DNA of 55,735 nt from Neolentinus lepideus HHB14362 ss-1 (Eukaryota > Basidiomycota > Agaricomycetes > Gloeophyllales > Gloeophyllaceae): the NCBI GenBank assembly GCA_001632425.1, contig KV425552.1, positions 767,339-823,073 on the forward strand. The letters are read 5' to 3'. This document shows positions 21,767-32,119 of the stretch, in pieces. The notes under the pieces were generated by a model. The model worked only from the letters and a program-made list of their open reading frames with translations. It had not been told where the DNA came from and searched no databases. The position numbers and the translations under genes are program-made. Positions within the stretch are counted from its first letter, which is position 1. Every line of letters begins with the position of its first letter.

Positions 21767-22914
21767 ACACCAAAGCCCTTGGTGTCAGATGGCTGCGAGG
21801 CCCGGGGTAGCGAAGGGTAATATAGTTCGGAGGGGATGGGTGAAGGTGAGATGTATAGTTGGGGCTAAAGGAAGGTTGGCGCCAAGTCGCTACTCGGCGG
21901 CAGTCTGTGGAGTGAAGGCGACACTATGCGCTATGTAGCGCTATGTGCACGGCGCTGTATAGGCACTGTATGATACTCCTCCTGCTCGGTGCTATGCGGT
22001 CTTCGATGCTCTATAGAGGAGCGCTACTGGTGGTTGCTACCTCTAACTCGAACATATATTGATTGAACAGCGATGCTACGCTGGTGTATTCTGTCGCTAT
22101 CTCTGGGTGAAGTCGGAGGTATGCAAGAGTACCTAAATGCAAGACGGACTTAGAAGAAAAGCTCTAATGCAAGATTGAGATCTGAAGAGTGTGGTGAAGA
22201 TTGCTTGCTCTACAAACAGTAGAGTAATGGCTTAAATACATAAGAGCGACTACTCCTTGTCCGATCCTATCTACCTACTACCGCGAATTGTGCCTCTGCT
22301 CAGCCTCACATCCATATGACCTGTACTGCCTTGCTCCTAATCCACATGCACTCTGTGACCAATACCCTGCACGACCAACTCTAGCACACGCGCCACTCCG
22401 CGGATGGGAGCCAGTTGGGTGCACCTTGACTTTGCATTAGGGCACACCTCTTCGATGATCCGGGGGCAGGCTATGCTGCCGATGCTAGCGCGATACTGCC
22501 GAAAGAGGGATAAAGGGCGGGGCCGCTCTGTGGTGCAGCGGTGTCGTGATAGCCGTGGTCGCGCCATGTGTCAAGGCGCACTGCCTGCATAAGGAAAGTC
22601 ACGCCAATAGAACTTGCACTGATCCAAGGCAACAGCGGGCTGTACGCCATATGGAAAGGTGCCCTGAGACACTGCCTCGGTTCGGACTGCAGTAAGAATG
22701 CCGGCCGACGCATGCCGAAATGCCGATGATTTGACTGAATGATGCCCAACGTCCGAGCTACCGAGGAGCCATCCTAAGTCCACTGAGGAGCTGAGAGCCT
22801 CATCGCTGGTGTGTAGGGTCGCTAGTGCATGGAGTACCGACAGTGCGCTATTGAGTCGCTAAGTCACCATTCCCATGAAGTGCGTGGAATCGCCCTAAGT
22901 CGCGTTTTCTGGGG
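21767..22914. other. Non-coding interior of the gypsy element
   Basis: About 1.1 kb between the MPAKK frame and the main Gag frame with no long open frame on the element's strand. It could be an intron linking the two, or an untranslated leader. Short local repeats of GCGCTATG/GCTATGTAGCG type occur at about 21925-22080. No structure was proved. Confidence 0.5.
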
Positions 22915-23253
22915 TCAGAAGCCAATGGGGCCTATCAATGGTTCGGGAGGTGAAGCACCAGGTCCACCTTGACTATCCAAACGTCCGGTAACTGGAGCGC
23001 TGTCCATCGTCACACCAGCGCCAGATGGTTGTATTACAGACTCTCCGTTCGCGACGGGGCTATCATCCGATCTGCTTTCTACAGCATTGGATGGCGGCTC
23101 TACGCACACACCTGCAACACCTAGTGCAGGGGCAGAGTCGACTTCCTCGACGCTCACGACACTAGTGTTCACGGCGGAGTGATCCGGTGAGGTAACAACT
23201 AACTCACCAGGAATTCCACGACGAGTAGCAGTTCTCGTCTTCTTAGCTGGCAT
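22915..23253 (-). CDS. Small leader ORF of the gypsy element (MPAKKTRTATRRG...)
   Basis: An ATG at 23253 opens a 112-codon frame that begins with a basic stretch (MPAKKTRTATRRGIPGEL) and continues acidic and Ser/Val/Pro-rich to GPIGF and a stop. It is the first frame after the 5' LTR, starting about 110 bases inside it. The position suggests it is the first coding exon of Gag, or a separate leader peptide. It is in a different frame from the main Gag block, so joining the two would need splicing across about 1.1 kb. I do not recognise a domain. Confidence 0.5.
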   Translation of the reverse strand: MPAKKTRTATRRGIPGELVVTSPDHSAVNTSVVSVEEVDSAPALGVAGVCVEPPSNAVESRSDDSPVANGESVIQPSGAGVTMDSAPVTGRLDSQGGPGASPPEPLIGPIGF

Positions 23254-23363
23254 AGTAAATACCACAGGTATACCTTAGGGGTAACAACGACGGGCGATAC
23301 ACAGTTGATCAAGCCGCAACAACGTCGAAGTCAGAAGCCAAGAGAGAAAATGTGGTGAAAAAA

Positions 23364-23638
23364 TGTAGAGACTCAACTAAGATGACTTAGAAGATTCTCC
23401 ACAAGAGTTGCTCAAGTATCGAAGCTAGAGTTCACGTGAAGATATCACCAGGTAATCTCTAGGATTCGCAAAGTACAAACAGCCAAGGTACATGATCGTC
23501 GAGACCAGCCTTATATACTGTACTACTAATACAAGCAATCTGAAAGGGAAATGGAAACCATAATCAGGAGCCAATGACCATTTAAGTACATACACATGAA
23601 GATAAGAAATAGACAGTTACACCGAGCGAGCTCCTACA
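23364..23638 (-). repeat. Gypsy 5' LTR (275 bases)
   Basis: On the minus strand it runs TGTAGGAGC...CTCTACA and should carry the element's promoter. It matches the 14152-14426 LTR at 268 of 275 positions, with no insertions or deletions. Confidence 0.96.
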
Positions 23639-23643
23639 TTGCC
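23639..23643. repeat. Target-site duplication (TTGCC), right
   Basis: Second copy of the 5-base duplication made by integration of the gypsy element; pairs with 14147-14151. Confidence 0.93.
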
Positions 23644-24122
23644 TTAGCTATTGACACTAGTATTTTCTGTGTGTAACTGCGTTGCATCAGGAAAACCGGA
23701 AGAAATATGCATACCTTTATAAGCCCATGCATACGCTGTCGGGGCCCTAGGGTGGCGAGTTTTCCGACGGGCCATGCCATGCAACTGTCAACTTCGCCAT
23801 ACCTCGCAACACGCTAGCATCGATGGCAGAGCGACCCAATTTGATCACTGTTGCCACCTCGCCAGCCAGTCTGATAATCCTCGTCATCCGTCGCAACAGT
23901 CATCCGGGCATACCGTGCAACTGTGAGTGTTGGCAACTCGTGTCTTGCGTGCGAGTCTGCCCGTACCGGGCACCACGGCCAGATGTTCATCAAACTTCCT
24001 TCACCATACATAGACCATTGTATCGAGCACCCATCCATTGATAAAACAAAACAGAGCAATATATTGTTTGTGTTAAGACTGACCGCACCACATTTACGCA
24101 ATGACACAATGATACGTTATCC

Positions 24123-25723
24123 CTATGCTGCTGGCCCCGTCCCCGCCATCCCCGCCCCGACCATCTCAGCTGTTCTGTTGCCCGCTTCGGTGCGAGCTCG
24201 CTTTGCTGCCCTCTGGGCCTTCAAACGCTCTATGGCGTTGTCAGTCATATTGGTGGACTGAGCAACGAGAGGCTCAGCGGCCTCCAGTGGCGTCCCAAAC
24301 AATTCACTGCAAGATGTCCAATGGCAGTCTCAGTGTCATATTGGCAGTTCGTAAACAGCACTTACTGATTGTAAAATCGTATAACTTCTGCACATTCGTC
24401 ATTGTCGAACAGCGAGACAATGTTCCAATAAAATTGAGTATAGTCGAAGTCGCGGTCAGTCTGGTTCCATTCTTGAACATCCGAGAGCGCAAACCGGACC
24501 TATTCGAACCGATAAAATGTAACAAAACACGTAGAGCACAGTGATCACATACCTGACAAGCCACATATGCAATCGCCCGAGGCGTAATCTTGTTCATCCC
24601 GATAATCTTCGCCACCCCCGCCCGCCCCTTCTTGTACCCAGGACCTTTCAATGAAGAGCCCGGGCCTACGAAGAGATGTTTGGCACTCTGTGATGGTTCG
24701 AGTTGAGTTAATGATAGTAAAAGTACAAAGGGACGTACACGAATCATCAAGTGACCATGAAACAAGCCCTCCTCGATGTCGTCTTCGCGGTATTCATGGC
24801 CCTCCGGGTAGAGGAAGCGAGGCAACTGCATTGCAGTGACACTCTCGCGCCCAGTCTTGACATTCGCGTTGAAGCTGGCAAGAGTCAGATCATAGCCAAC
24901 TAGGCGCTTAGAGTGACTGCGTACATGGGACCCGGTTCACGGTCCACCGGGGTCAGTAATGCCGCTGTGACTTCATGATTCCACCCACGGAGGGACTTCG
25001 GCACCCCTTTCACCGGGATCGGAGGATTGAGCGGCACGGTGATGTCCAAATGCAGATACCCAACTATCGCCGGCTTTAGCGATGAGGTGTCGTCGCCGCG
25101 AGAACCATCCACACCCTCGGCAATCTGGTGCACACACTCAGTGAGTGCTCAGCGTTGAAAAACCAAATTAAGGTTACCTCTGCGCAAATACTATGCCGCA
25201 GCAGACCTTGATCTGCTAGGTCTACCATCTGCATCTCGAGCCATGGCATGATACGTGTCAGAATTCGCCAGCTGGCAGTAAGGCGCCAGTCCCTGGTAGT
25301 GCACGCCAAACTGATCAGTGGATAGGGCTCGCTTTTCGTAAGTCTCAACTGCATTCTTACTCTTCTGTACTATCAGTGTACGTGCCGCCCTCACACTCCT
25401 CAGCAGCGACACGCAGACCATGGTGCACAATGGTGTGAATAGACTCAAACGGCCCTCCGAGACGCACAAACATATGCCCGTACGCTGTCAAGTCACGTTC
25501 CTGTCCGCTGTTGGGGTCGTTCTCATCTCCTTCAACAGCGCTGCAACATGGAATGTGTAATCCTAATGTCAATCCTCAAGGAAGATGTGCCCACATACCG
25601 ACGTCGCTTCCGTTTCTCCTTTCTTCCCCCTGCTCCCTTTTTCATGAACTGCAAGACCATCAAACCTAGAGCATCACGAACAGCTGGGGTTAGGGTTTCA
25701 TCCACTGCTGCTGATTCGCTCAT
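24123..25723 (-). CDS. DUF6698-type protein, apparently intact
   Basis: A spliced gene of a family very common in mushroom genomes and without known function. Start at 25723 (MSESAAVDETLTPAVRDALG), then a Lys/Arg-rich stretch (RKEKRKRRR). Later blocks are GSRGDDTSSLKPAIVGYL (about 25090), GVPKSLRGWNHEVTAALLTP (about 24980), MQLPRFLYPEGHEYREDDIE (about 24800) and KHLFVGPG (about 24670). Next come MNKITPRAIAYVACQ joined by splicing to VRFALSDVQEWNQTD, then FDYTQFYWNIVSLFDND. The last exon ends with NRTAEMVGAGMAGTGPAA and the stop at 24123-24125. These blocks match my memory of the DUF6698 consensus (GARxDD, RGFxHExTGALLCP, IAYVATQVRFALS). No in-frame stop is needed in the model, unlike the neighbouring transposons. 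One small intron near 25380 is only about 32 bases, so that joint is less sure. It is transcribed away from the Plavaka gene. Confidence 0.75.
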
Positions 25724-26123
25724 GTGCGACGCTGGCTATCAGATGTGTGCTAGAGGGAATATGGGTGGTGCGCGAGGCCTCTGAGTCACTCGCCCAGCTC
25801 TTATACGGCACGCTGAGACAACCCCCCTAAATGTCCGGATAATTTTACCTGCAGGCGGCGGCCCCTACGTATCATGCATCGCTGTCTCTTTTGCTGCGAC
25901 CGGCCGACCAAATAGGGTGCGATAGGCTTATGAAGCCTGTTATGGTCAAACCGTTCTTCCGACAATTATTGGACTTCGCAGAGTCCATCAACGTGCTCAA
26001 CTGAAACTGCCAATCTTCAAGATATTGTGAGACATTGTCGTACTTGTGTCCCACAGCATTCCAGACAGACGCATGAGATTTGTCCGTGTTCTGTTCATCC
26101 TCTGGGTACTCAACAGCTGTGCT
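25724..26123. promoter_or_regulatory. Divergent upstream region, DUF6698 / Plavaka transposase
   Basis: 400 bases between two outward-reading genes. If the Plavaka element's left end lies here, part of it is transposon terminus, but I found no convincing inverted-repeat partner on the right side of the element. No further gene is seen. Confidence 0.35.
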
Positions 26124-29100
26124 ATGTCCTTGGCATGTGTTCCTGCATGCGGACGGGTCTTTCAGAGTCGTGCCGCCCTAGGGATACACAGGGCAGCTTG
26201 TCCTCATTTAGCTGCTCCTGACCCATCCTTTGCCAACCTCGCCGCATGGCTAGCTGAGAAGAGATCTCGCAAACAGCGCCATCAGGATGATGTTCCTGCG
26301 CCCATTGCTGTGGAATCGACATCTGGAGACGTACAAGATTCGCTGTGGCTGGCGGAAACTGACTGCGAGGTATGTAATACTCTATCTGTGGCTCTAGCGG
26401 GTGTTGACTGCAGAGTTACAGATCGTCACACCATCTGATCCTGTCGAAGACACCCCTCCACCCGCCGCACAGCCAACAGGCCGTGGAGCACGCAAGAAGC
26501 GCCCAACATGGAAGATCCTCGAACAACTTCCCCAACCCAGTTTGTCAGTCATTGCCGAGCCCATTGCTCCTTCTCTGCACCCTTGCGCCCAAGATGAACA
26601 CGAATCAACTGCAGCAACTGTCATCTTGAGGACTTTCTGAACTGTTGCCAACATCTTTGGTCTATATCGTGAATATTCCATGGTCCCTGGACATAATCCC
26701 GATGCAGCTCTCTCACTTGCCGACCTTTCTGATGTCCCTGATCCGTCGGGTCTGTCAGATCAGAATGTGACTCGAGCGGTCATGGCCCCGATTGTACCTA
26801 GCACATTTGCGCCATTCAAGAACATCTCGCAGTGGCGGCTTATGAACTGGATGTGGCAGGGGTCGCACATGAAGTCACTCGAGGAGCTGAATCGACTTGT
26901 TGATGAGGTCATTTGTGCGCCTGACTTCCGAAAGGAGGATTTTGTGGGATTTGATGCTCGTCGTGAGACTGCCAAGCTTGACGTGGCTCTATCAGGTGAT
27001 CCCATGGTACCATCTCCTGTATCTGATGGTTGGCGTGAGGTGGACGTTCGTATCGAGGTCCCTGATGGCAAAACTCACAGACAGGCGGCAGATCCCCCGA
27101 TTCCTACATTTGATGTGCCTGGCTTGCATTACTGCTCCTTAGTGGAGGTGCTCAAGTCGGCGTGGATGGGTGTGAAGGGTGGCCGCTTTCACCTCCTCCC
27201 TTTCAAGGAGTTTTGGTCTCGAGAGGGTTTACGCACCCAAAGAGTCTATGGGGAGCTTTATATGAGTGATGCATTCAATGCTGCGCATGAACAGCTGCAA
27301 GCCAAGCCACAGGAGCTTGGCTGTGAACTCGAGCGAGTTATATGCGCTCTCATGTTCTGGTCGGACTCGACCCACTTGGCCAGTTTTGGTAATGCATCTT
27401 TGTGGCCAATCTATCTATTCTTTGGCAACCAGAGCAAGTATAGTCGTGGTAAACCAAGCACCAGTTCATGTGAGCATGTCGCTTATATCCCGAAGGTGGG
27501 TCATGACACTTGATAGTTGCTGTTCGAGTGTGCACTGACAAGACTTCATCTTTCAGCTGCCTGATGCTTTCCATGACTATTTTAAGAGTATTTCAGGGAC
27601 ATCGCCCACTGCAGATGTGCTAACGCACTGTCGCCGTGAGATTATGCATGCGGTCTGGTGACTCCTACTTGACAACGATTTTGTGCATGCATACGAGCAT
27701 GGCATCATTCTCAAAGGTGAGGATGGAGTTACTCGAAGAGTCTACCCGCGTATTTTCACATACTCTGCGGACTACCCCGAAAAGTAAGTTGTCACGTCTT
27801 CCACGTTTGGACACTCTAGTCTCTGATGCAAGTCCATCAGAATTCTTTTGGCAACTGTTCGCAACCTGGGAACCTGTCCGTGTCCACGATGCAAGATCCC
27901 GAAGTCAAAAATCTGTGAGCTTGGAATGAAACGGGATGATGCACGATGCACCAATGATGCCCGTAATGACAACCGTGACTTCTGATGGAGAACACAGAAA
28001 GCTCGTGACTTCATATATATTGATGGCAAGGGGGTCAAGAGTACTGCGGTCAAGGGCCTCCTCGCGACAGAGTCACTCGTTCCTACCAAGGTATGCAATC
28101 TTGTGTGTATTATCTATCATATGTTAACAGTGCTGTACAGAATGCCTTTTCAGAGAAACTCTCATCCTTCAGTTTCAATCTTTTCTCGATGCTGGTGGTC
28201 GATCTGATGCACGAGTTTGAGCTCGGTGTATGGAAGGTGGTTTTTACCCACCTTATACGAATATTATATGCCCATGGGGGTGATGCTATTCAAATGCTTA
28301 ATGAAAGGTATGTCTTCACTGTCCAGAAGCTGCTTCTTGGCTGATATGCTTTTCCCTGAAAGATTTCGTCTGGTGGCCACATTTGGTCATGGCACAATTC
28401 GACGGTTCTCAAATAATGCATCTGCAATGAAGAAGTTGGCCGCACGTGATTTCGAAGACTTGCTTCAGGTACGCCTACCCTATCCATGGGTCTATGGTCT
28501 CCAGCAGAGCACTGATCCCTGTTGCAAAGTGCTCTCTGCCTGTTTTTGAAGGTTTACTGGCTGAGCCATATGACAAGCATGTCCAGGAACTACTTTTTGC
28601 ATTAGCGGAATGGCATGCGGGTGCAAAGTTGCGCATTCATACTGAGCAAACCCTTGAAGACCTACAGTCTGCGACAACCCATCTCGGCGCTCGATTGCGA
28701 CATTTTGTAAAGTACACTTGTCCATCATTTGATACTAAGGAACTCCCACGAGAGGAAGCAGCACGTGTGCGTCGCCAGCAGAAGCGGCAGGCAAACACAA
28801 ATATGGTTGGGAACAGAACGCCAGGTGGTCGGAAGCGCAAACTTTTCAATTTATCGACTTACAAATGTCATGCGCTTGGTGACTACCCGAGACAAATCAG
28901 GGTATTCAGGACCTCCGACTCTTACTCGACTCAGACAGTAAGTCACCGCTACATCTTATTAGCATTAGTACTGATAGCATTGCACAGGGAGAGATGGAGC
29001 ACAAATCCGTGAAGAGCTGGTATGCACGCACCAACAAGAACAATGCAACCCGTCAAATCACGCTCCTTCAACGCCATAAGCAGGCTATGATCCAACATTC

Positions 29101-30272
29101 AAAGGACGTACCTTCTCACGGCAAGCCACCACGACGGAGAGGTGGGGTGGCAGTGGACGGGGCTGATCCATTACCGTATACCCCTCCTGATGTCCATCAC
29201 CATATATCCCATTCTCGCAATAGCCCTCTCTACGTTCTGCATTGGCTGTCATCAAATGCTGAAGATCCTGCACTCACCGTACGTGTCTCTTGTGAATCTG
29301 TGTGTCACTGGCTGAAAGTTGGACAGGACTTCCTTCCAAAACTCCAAGATCACTTGCTTGAACGCTTGGAAGATCCTGACGTCGTCACAGAAGGGCAGCA
29401 GTTCAGTGAGGATCAGCGTGCCAGGCTTATCATACCCAATGACCGCATTTTTGCCCACAAGACGATGCATGTCAATTATACGACATACGATGTCCGACGC
29501 GAACAGGACACCATCAATCCACAGACACACACAGATATCATGATGTTACAAATTGATCCCGAAGAGAATGCACATGCATTTACGTATGCGCGTGTCCTTG
29601 GGATATTCCATGCTGATATTCTCCATAATGTACTTGGGACTTTGCCTGCCGTCAAGAGGATGGAGTTTCTCTATGTACGGTGGTTCCGGGTGGACACTCG
29701 GTGGAAGGGCGGCCTCCCCAGGAGGTGACTACATCGTCTCGAGTTCCTGCCGGTGGATGATCCGGGGGCATTCACATTTGTGAACCCAGATGATGTTATC
29801 CGAGGCATTCACCTTATACCAGGATTTGCGCATGGTCAATCAGTTGTGACTGACAATGCAGTGTTTGCACGTGGGGATGTAGAGAAAGAGTGGAATTATC
29901 ACTATGTCAACTTGTACGTAAACCATTTGTGTGTATTACACCAGTCATTGACGAGTTATTTCTAACAGCTTTGTCGATCGGGACATGTACATGCGATACA
30001 AGGGGGGTGGAATTGGACACCATCCAGTGCGGACTGCTGAGAATGACCCAGATGACCGCCGTGAAGCTGTGATTGATGAAGATGATGCAGCTAGTGAACT
30101 GCAGTCAGATGGGTATGCTGTCGCCCGGGATGCAACCGAGGATATTGAGGAGGAGGAGGAGGATGAAGAAGAAGAAGTATCTGAGGAGGAAGTCGGTGAG
30201 GATGAAAATGAAGATGAGAAGATGGATGAGGAGCCGGATGAAGAAGCCATGGCTGGATATGCTGCATTGTAG
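26124..30272 (+). pseudogene. Plavaka-type (CACTA-like) transposase with four in-frame TGA codons
   Basis: Large spliced transposase gene of the Plavaka group, CACTA-related DNA transposons common in basidiomycetes. It opens with a C2H2-like finger (CVPACGRVFQSRAALGIHRAAC). Later come FGLYREY, ISQWRLMNWMWQGSHMKSL, KEFWSREGLRTQRVYGELY, FFGNQSKYSRGKPS, VYPRIFTYSADYPEK and a CPCPRC zinc motif. Next are SMLVVDLMHEFELGVWKVVF, VKYTCPSFDTKELPREEAA, DVIRGIHLIPGFAHG and FVDRDMYMRYKGGGIGHHP. It ends in a strongly acidic tail and a stop at 30270-30272. In-frame TGA codons lie at 26638-26640, 27659-27661, 27983-27985 and 29726-29728. Each falls where the family-like reading simply continues in the same frame, so this copy should not make full-length enzyme. 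Introns are short and canonical. Element termini were not found. Confidence 0.85.
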
Positions 30273-30275
30273 TGT

Positions 30276-30600
30276 TGTAGTCCGTGAGCCGACCACCTGT
30301 TCCCTATCTCGCAGCACATTTGCACTGGACACCAATGCAATATGTGACAACGCACTGCGCAATGACACAGCAGCACGCACGCGCACTGTAGTCCACGCAC
30401 TGACCACCCATTTCCCATCTCGCAACAGCACATTCACATTGGACACCAATGCACTACGCGACAATGCGCTGAGCAACAACACAGTACCACGTGCTGTAGT
30501 CCGTGCGCTGACCACCCATTCCCCATCTCGCAGCAGCACATTCGCACTGAACGCCCTTGCACTATGTGACAATATGCTGCACGACAACACGGTACAGCGC
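30276..30600. repeat. Tandem repeat, about 3 units of 111/108 bases
   Basis: Units begin TGTAGTCC at 30276, 30387 and 30495, so the periods are 111 and 108 bases. Each unit continues with a version of GACCACCCATTCCCCATC TCGCAGCA, then a CACT-GACACCAATGCA block, then GACAACGCACTGC. Both periods are multiples of three. In the frame open across them (30073-30873) the units encode a 37/36-residue repeat of the form ALTTH-PSR-STF-LDTNA, directly after the transposase stop. Whether it is ever translated is unknown. Confidence 0.75.
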
Positions 30601-31023
30601 TACGTGCAGTTCCTCATCTCACTGGAGCTGTCTGCATACACTGAGGAGTGGCGCATGGGACTGCAGCATGCGGACAAGCAGGGGTTGGATGTGGGGATCA
30701 TCGCAGTCATCACGGCAGAGCAGGGGAGGGCATGGACTGCGAGTCATGTTGAGCTTGAGGATGTCATGTGCACAGACGACAAACTTGAAGAGTATAGCTA
30801 CTGTCGACACATTACTATAGATTACAGATCTTGGAGGGGACAGAGAGTCTCAGTTGTGCCCCACTTGGACTGAGATTGACACATACCAGAGCCAGAAAGT
30901 TTTGCCAGGTACATATAAGTAATCGGTGCTCAGGGGAGCTTCGAGTGTTACGGTCTCTGTCAGTAGCCTTTGCACCTGCATTGCCTTTCATCTGGGCTTG
31001 CCATTCTCACTCAATCCTCCAGC
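30600..31023. other. Open frame after the tandem repeat; gene uncertain
   Basis: The frame through the tandem repeat continues to 30873 with QFLISLELSAYTEEWRMGLQ and a stretch containing QGLDVGIIAVITAEQGRAW, more protein-like than the repeat itself. In the next frame, TWTEIDTYQSQKVLPGTYK ends at about 30923. They may be exons of one small gene lying between the transposase and the gene that starts at 31024, but I could not find a splice joint that keeps the frame. Confidence 0.3.
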
Positions 31024-31619
31024 ATGACTATAACATGCACAATTGAGCATGATGACAACGTCGCAAGCTGTCAGATACGCACCTTCAAACAAGACAGTCT
31101 CCAAAAGATCAGTGTGGTGATTGTCCCAAGGGATGCTGGCCTGGACACCGTTGTGAGTCCACCATCATTTCATTATGAGATATATACTTGATATCTCAAT
31201 GCTGTCTCTCAGAAGCTGAACATATCATTGAGTCAAGACCGTTCAGATCCCTGCCGCAAAGTTCCAGCTATGTCCCCGAGTCCGACTCCAATCCTTTCGG
31301 ACATGGTCCCTGGAACTCCTTCGACAACACGGTTGATTAACTGGGTTGAGAATCAGATCAATGGGCCAGTGTATCCAGATATCCCCGATGAAAGTCTTGG
31401 ACAACAAGGAGATGTTCATTCGGAGGAACGCTCGGTGACAGAACCTGATACACAAGCACCAGAAGCACGTTTCTCAAGTGAAGAAGTCTTTGCGTTCCTG
31501 GTGCAGTTGCGCGAGAGTGGAAAGATGCCTGCCCCGTTTGTGAGTAATCCATAAAGATCTCGAACCATGACTGATATGACGGTCTACTGAAGTCCACCCC
31601 GAAGAAAAGGAAATTATGA
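31024..31619 (+). CDS. Small 160-aa protein with C-terminal NLS-like exon
   Basis: Three exons fit GT...AG rules and one frame: 31024-31152, 31213-31539 and 31593-31619, giving 160 residues. The protein starts MTITCTIEHDDNVASCQIRT. Its middle is Ser/Pro-rich (SPSPTPILSDMVPGTPSTTR), followed by NWVENQINGPVYPDIPDESL and FSSEEVFAFLVQLRESGKMP. The last exon codes only STPKKRKL, which looks like a classical SV40-style nuclear import signal. Not spliced, the frame would stop after VSNP at about 31552. I recognise no family. It lies about 750 bases downstream of the Plavaka transposase in the same direction, so it may be the second gene of that element (CACTA elements usually carry one) or a host gene. 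Confidence 0.5.
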
Positions 31620-32119
31620 AGTAGATGTATATACACTAGTAGCAGGCACATAATGTCAATACATTTATTCGGGGATGTGTGTTGTTTCCCAATGACTTGA
31701 AGTCGTCATGTCCTTACCGTGACATTGCACAAGTACTGAGGGTAGTGCGCCGCTGAGGGCATAGTAGACAACCGGGTGAGAGTCTGTATAGTAGTATAAG
31801 GTCACCACCATTGTGATGACAATCGGCCACGATGGTAATTACATGGCAGTGTCATACACTGCAATAGAATGATGGGCTGTCGAGCCCGTGCATGTGATGA
31901 CATGGAAGGGCACGACCACGTAGTCGACTGGCTGGCATAGGCAGGGAGAGGTATCCCTTATGTGCGCATCTCGACCACGTGCTGCATACGCCGCAGGGGA
32001 TTACCGCTTATTCCTACTTTTGCTGATGTGACAGTTCACAAAATTTCATCTAATACCACAGTAAGGATATATGGATAGTATCTACGGACCTCCCAACCCG
32101 AGCAGTTTGGAAAGTAGTC
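31620..32119. other. AT/GC-mixed spacer, no gene
   Basis: No open frame worth calling. It holds a short perfect inverted repeat, GCAGTGT-CAT-ACACTGC, at 31846-31862. Probably it is the 3' flank or right end of the Plavaka element. Confidence 0.35.

Larger units (their letters stand above)
14152..23638 (-). mobile_element. Ty3/gypsy chromovirus, complete 9.5-kb LTR retrotransposon
   Basis: Full-length element of 9487 bases, read on the minus strand. It has two 275-base LTRs (14152-14426 and 23364-23638), each with TG...CA ends, and flanking TTGCC duplications. Order from its 5' end (right): LTR, a MPAKKTRTATRRG open frame, 1.1 kb of non-coding sequence, Gag, protease, reverse transcriptase, RNase H, integrase, chromodomain, an extra 300-codon frame, purine-rich tract, LTR. 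The purine tract (AGGAGGGCGAA, about 14427-14438 read leftward) abuts the 3' LTR. No tRNA-type primer site starting with TGG abuts the 5' LTR; the first TGG is about 24 bases in. That leaves self-priming, as in Tf1-like chromoviruses, as an option. The LTRs differ at seven positions only (2.5%), so insertion is fairly recent. Gag is broken by one in-frame TGA. Confidence 0.96.

Noticed and set aside
23330..23363. tRNA primer-binding site beside the gypsy 5' LTR
   Set aside because: No TGG begins at the LTR border; the nearest is about 24 bases away, so no site can be named.
29945..30433. Minus-strand Ser-rich open frame
   Set aside because: It is the antisense of the acidic Glu/Asp tail of the transposase; poly-Ser arises directly from GAA/GAG/GAT codons read backwards.
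23650..31755. CACTA...TAGTG as ends of the Plavaka element (CACTAG at 23655, GGTAGTG near 31749)
   Set aside because: Beyond five bases the two ends do not match and no 3-base duplication was found, so the pair is probably chance.
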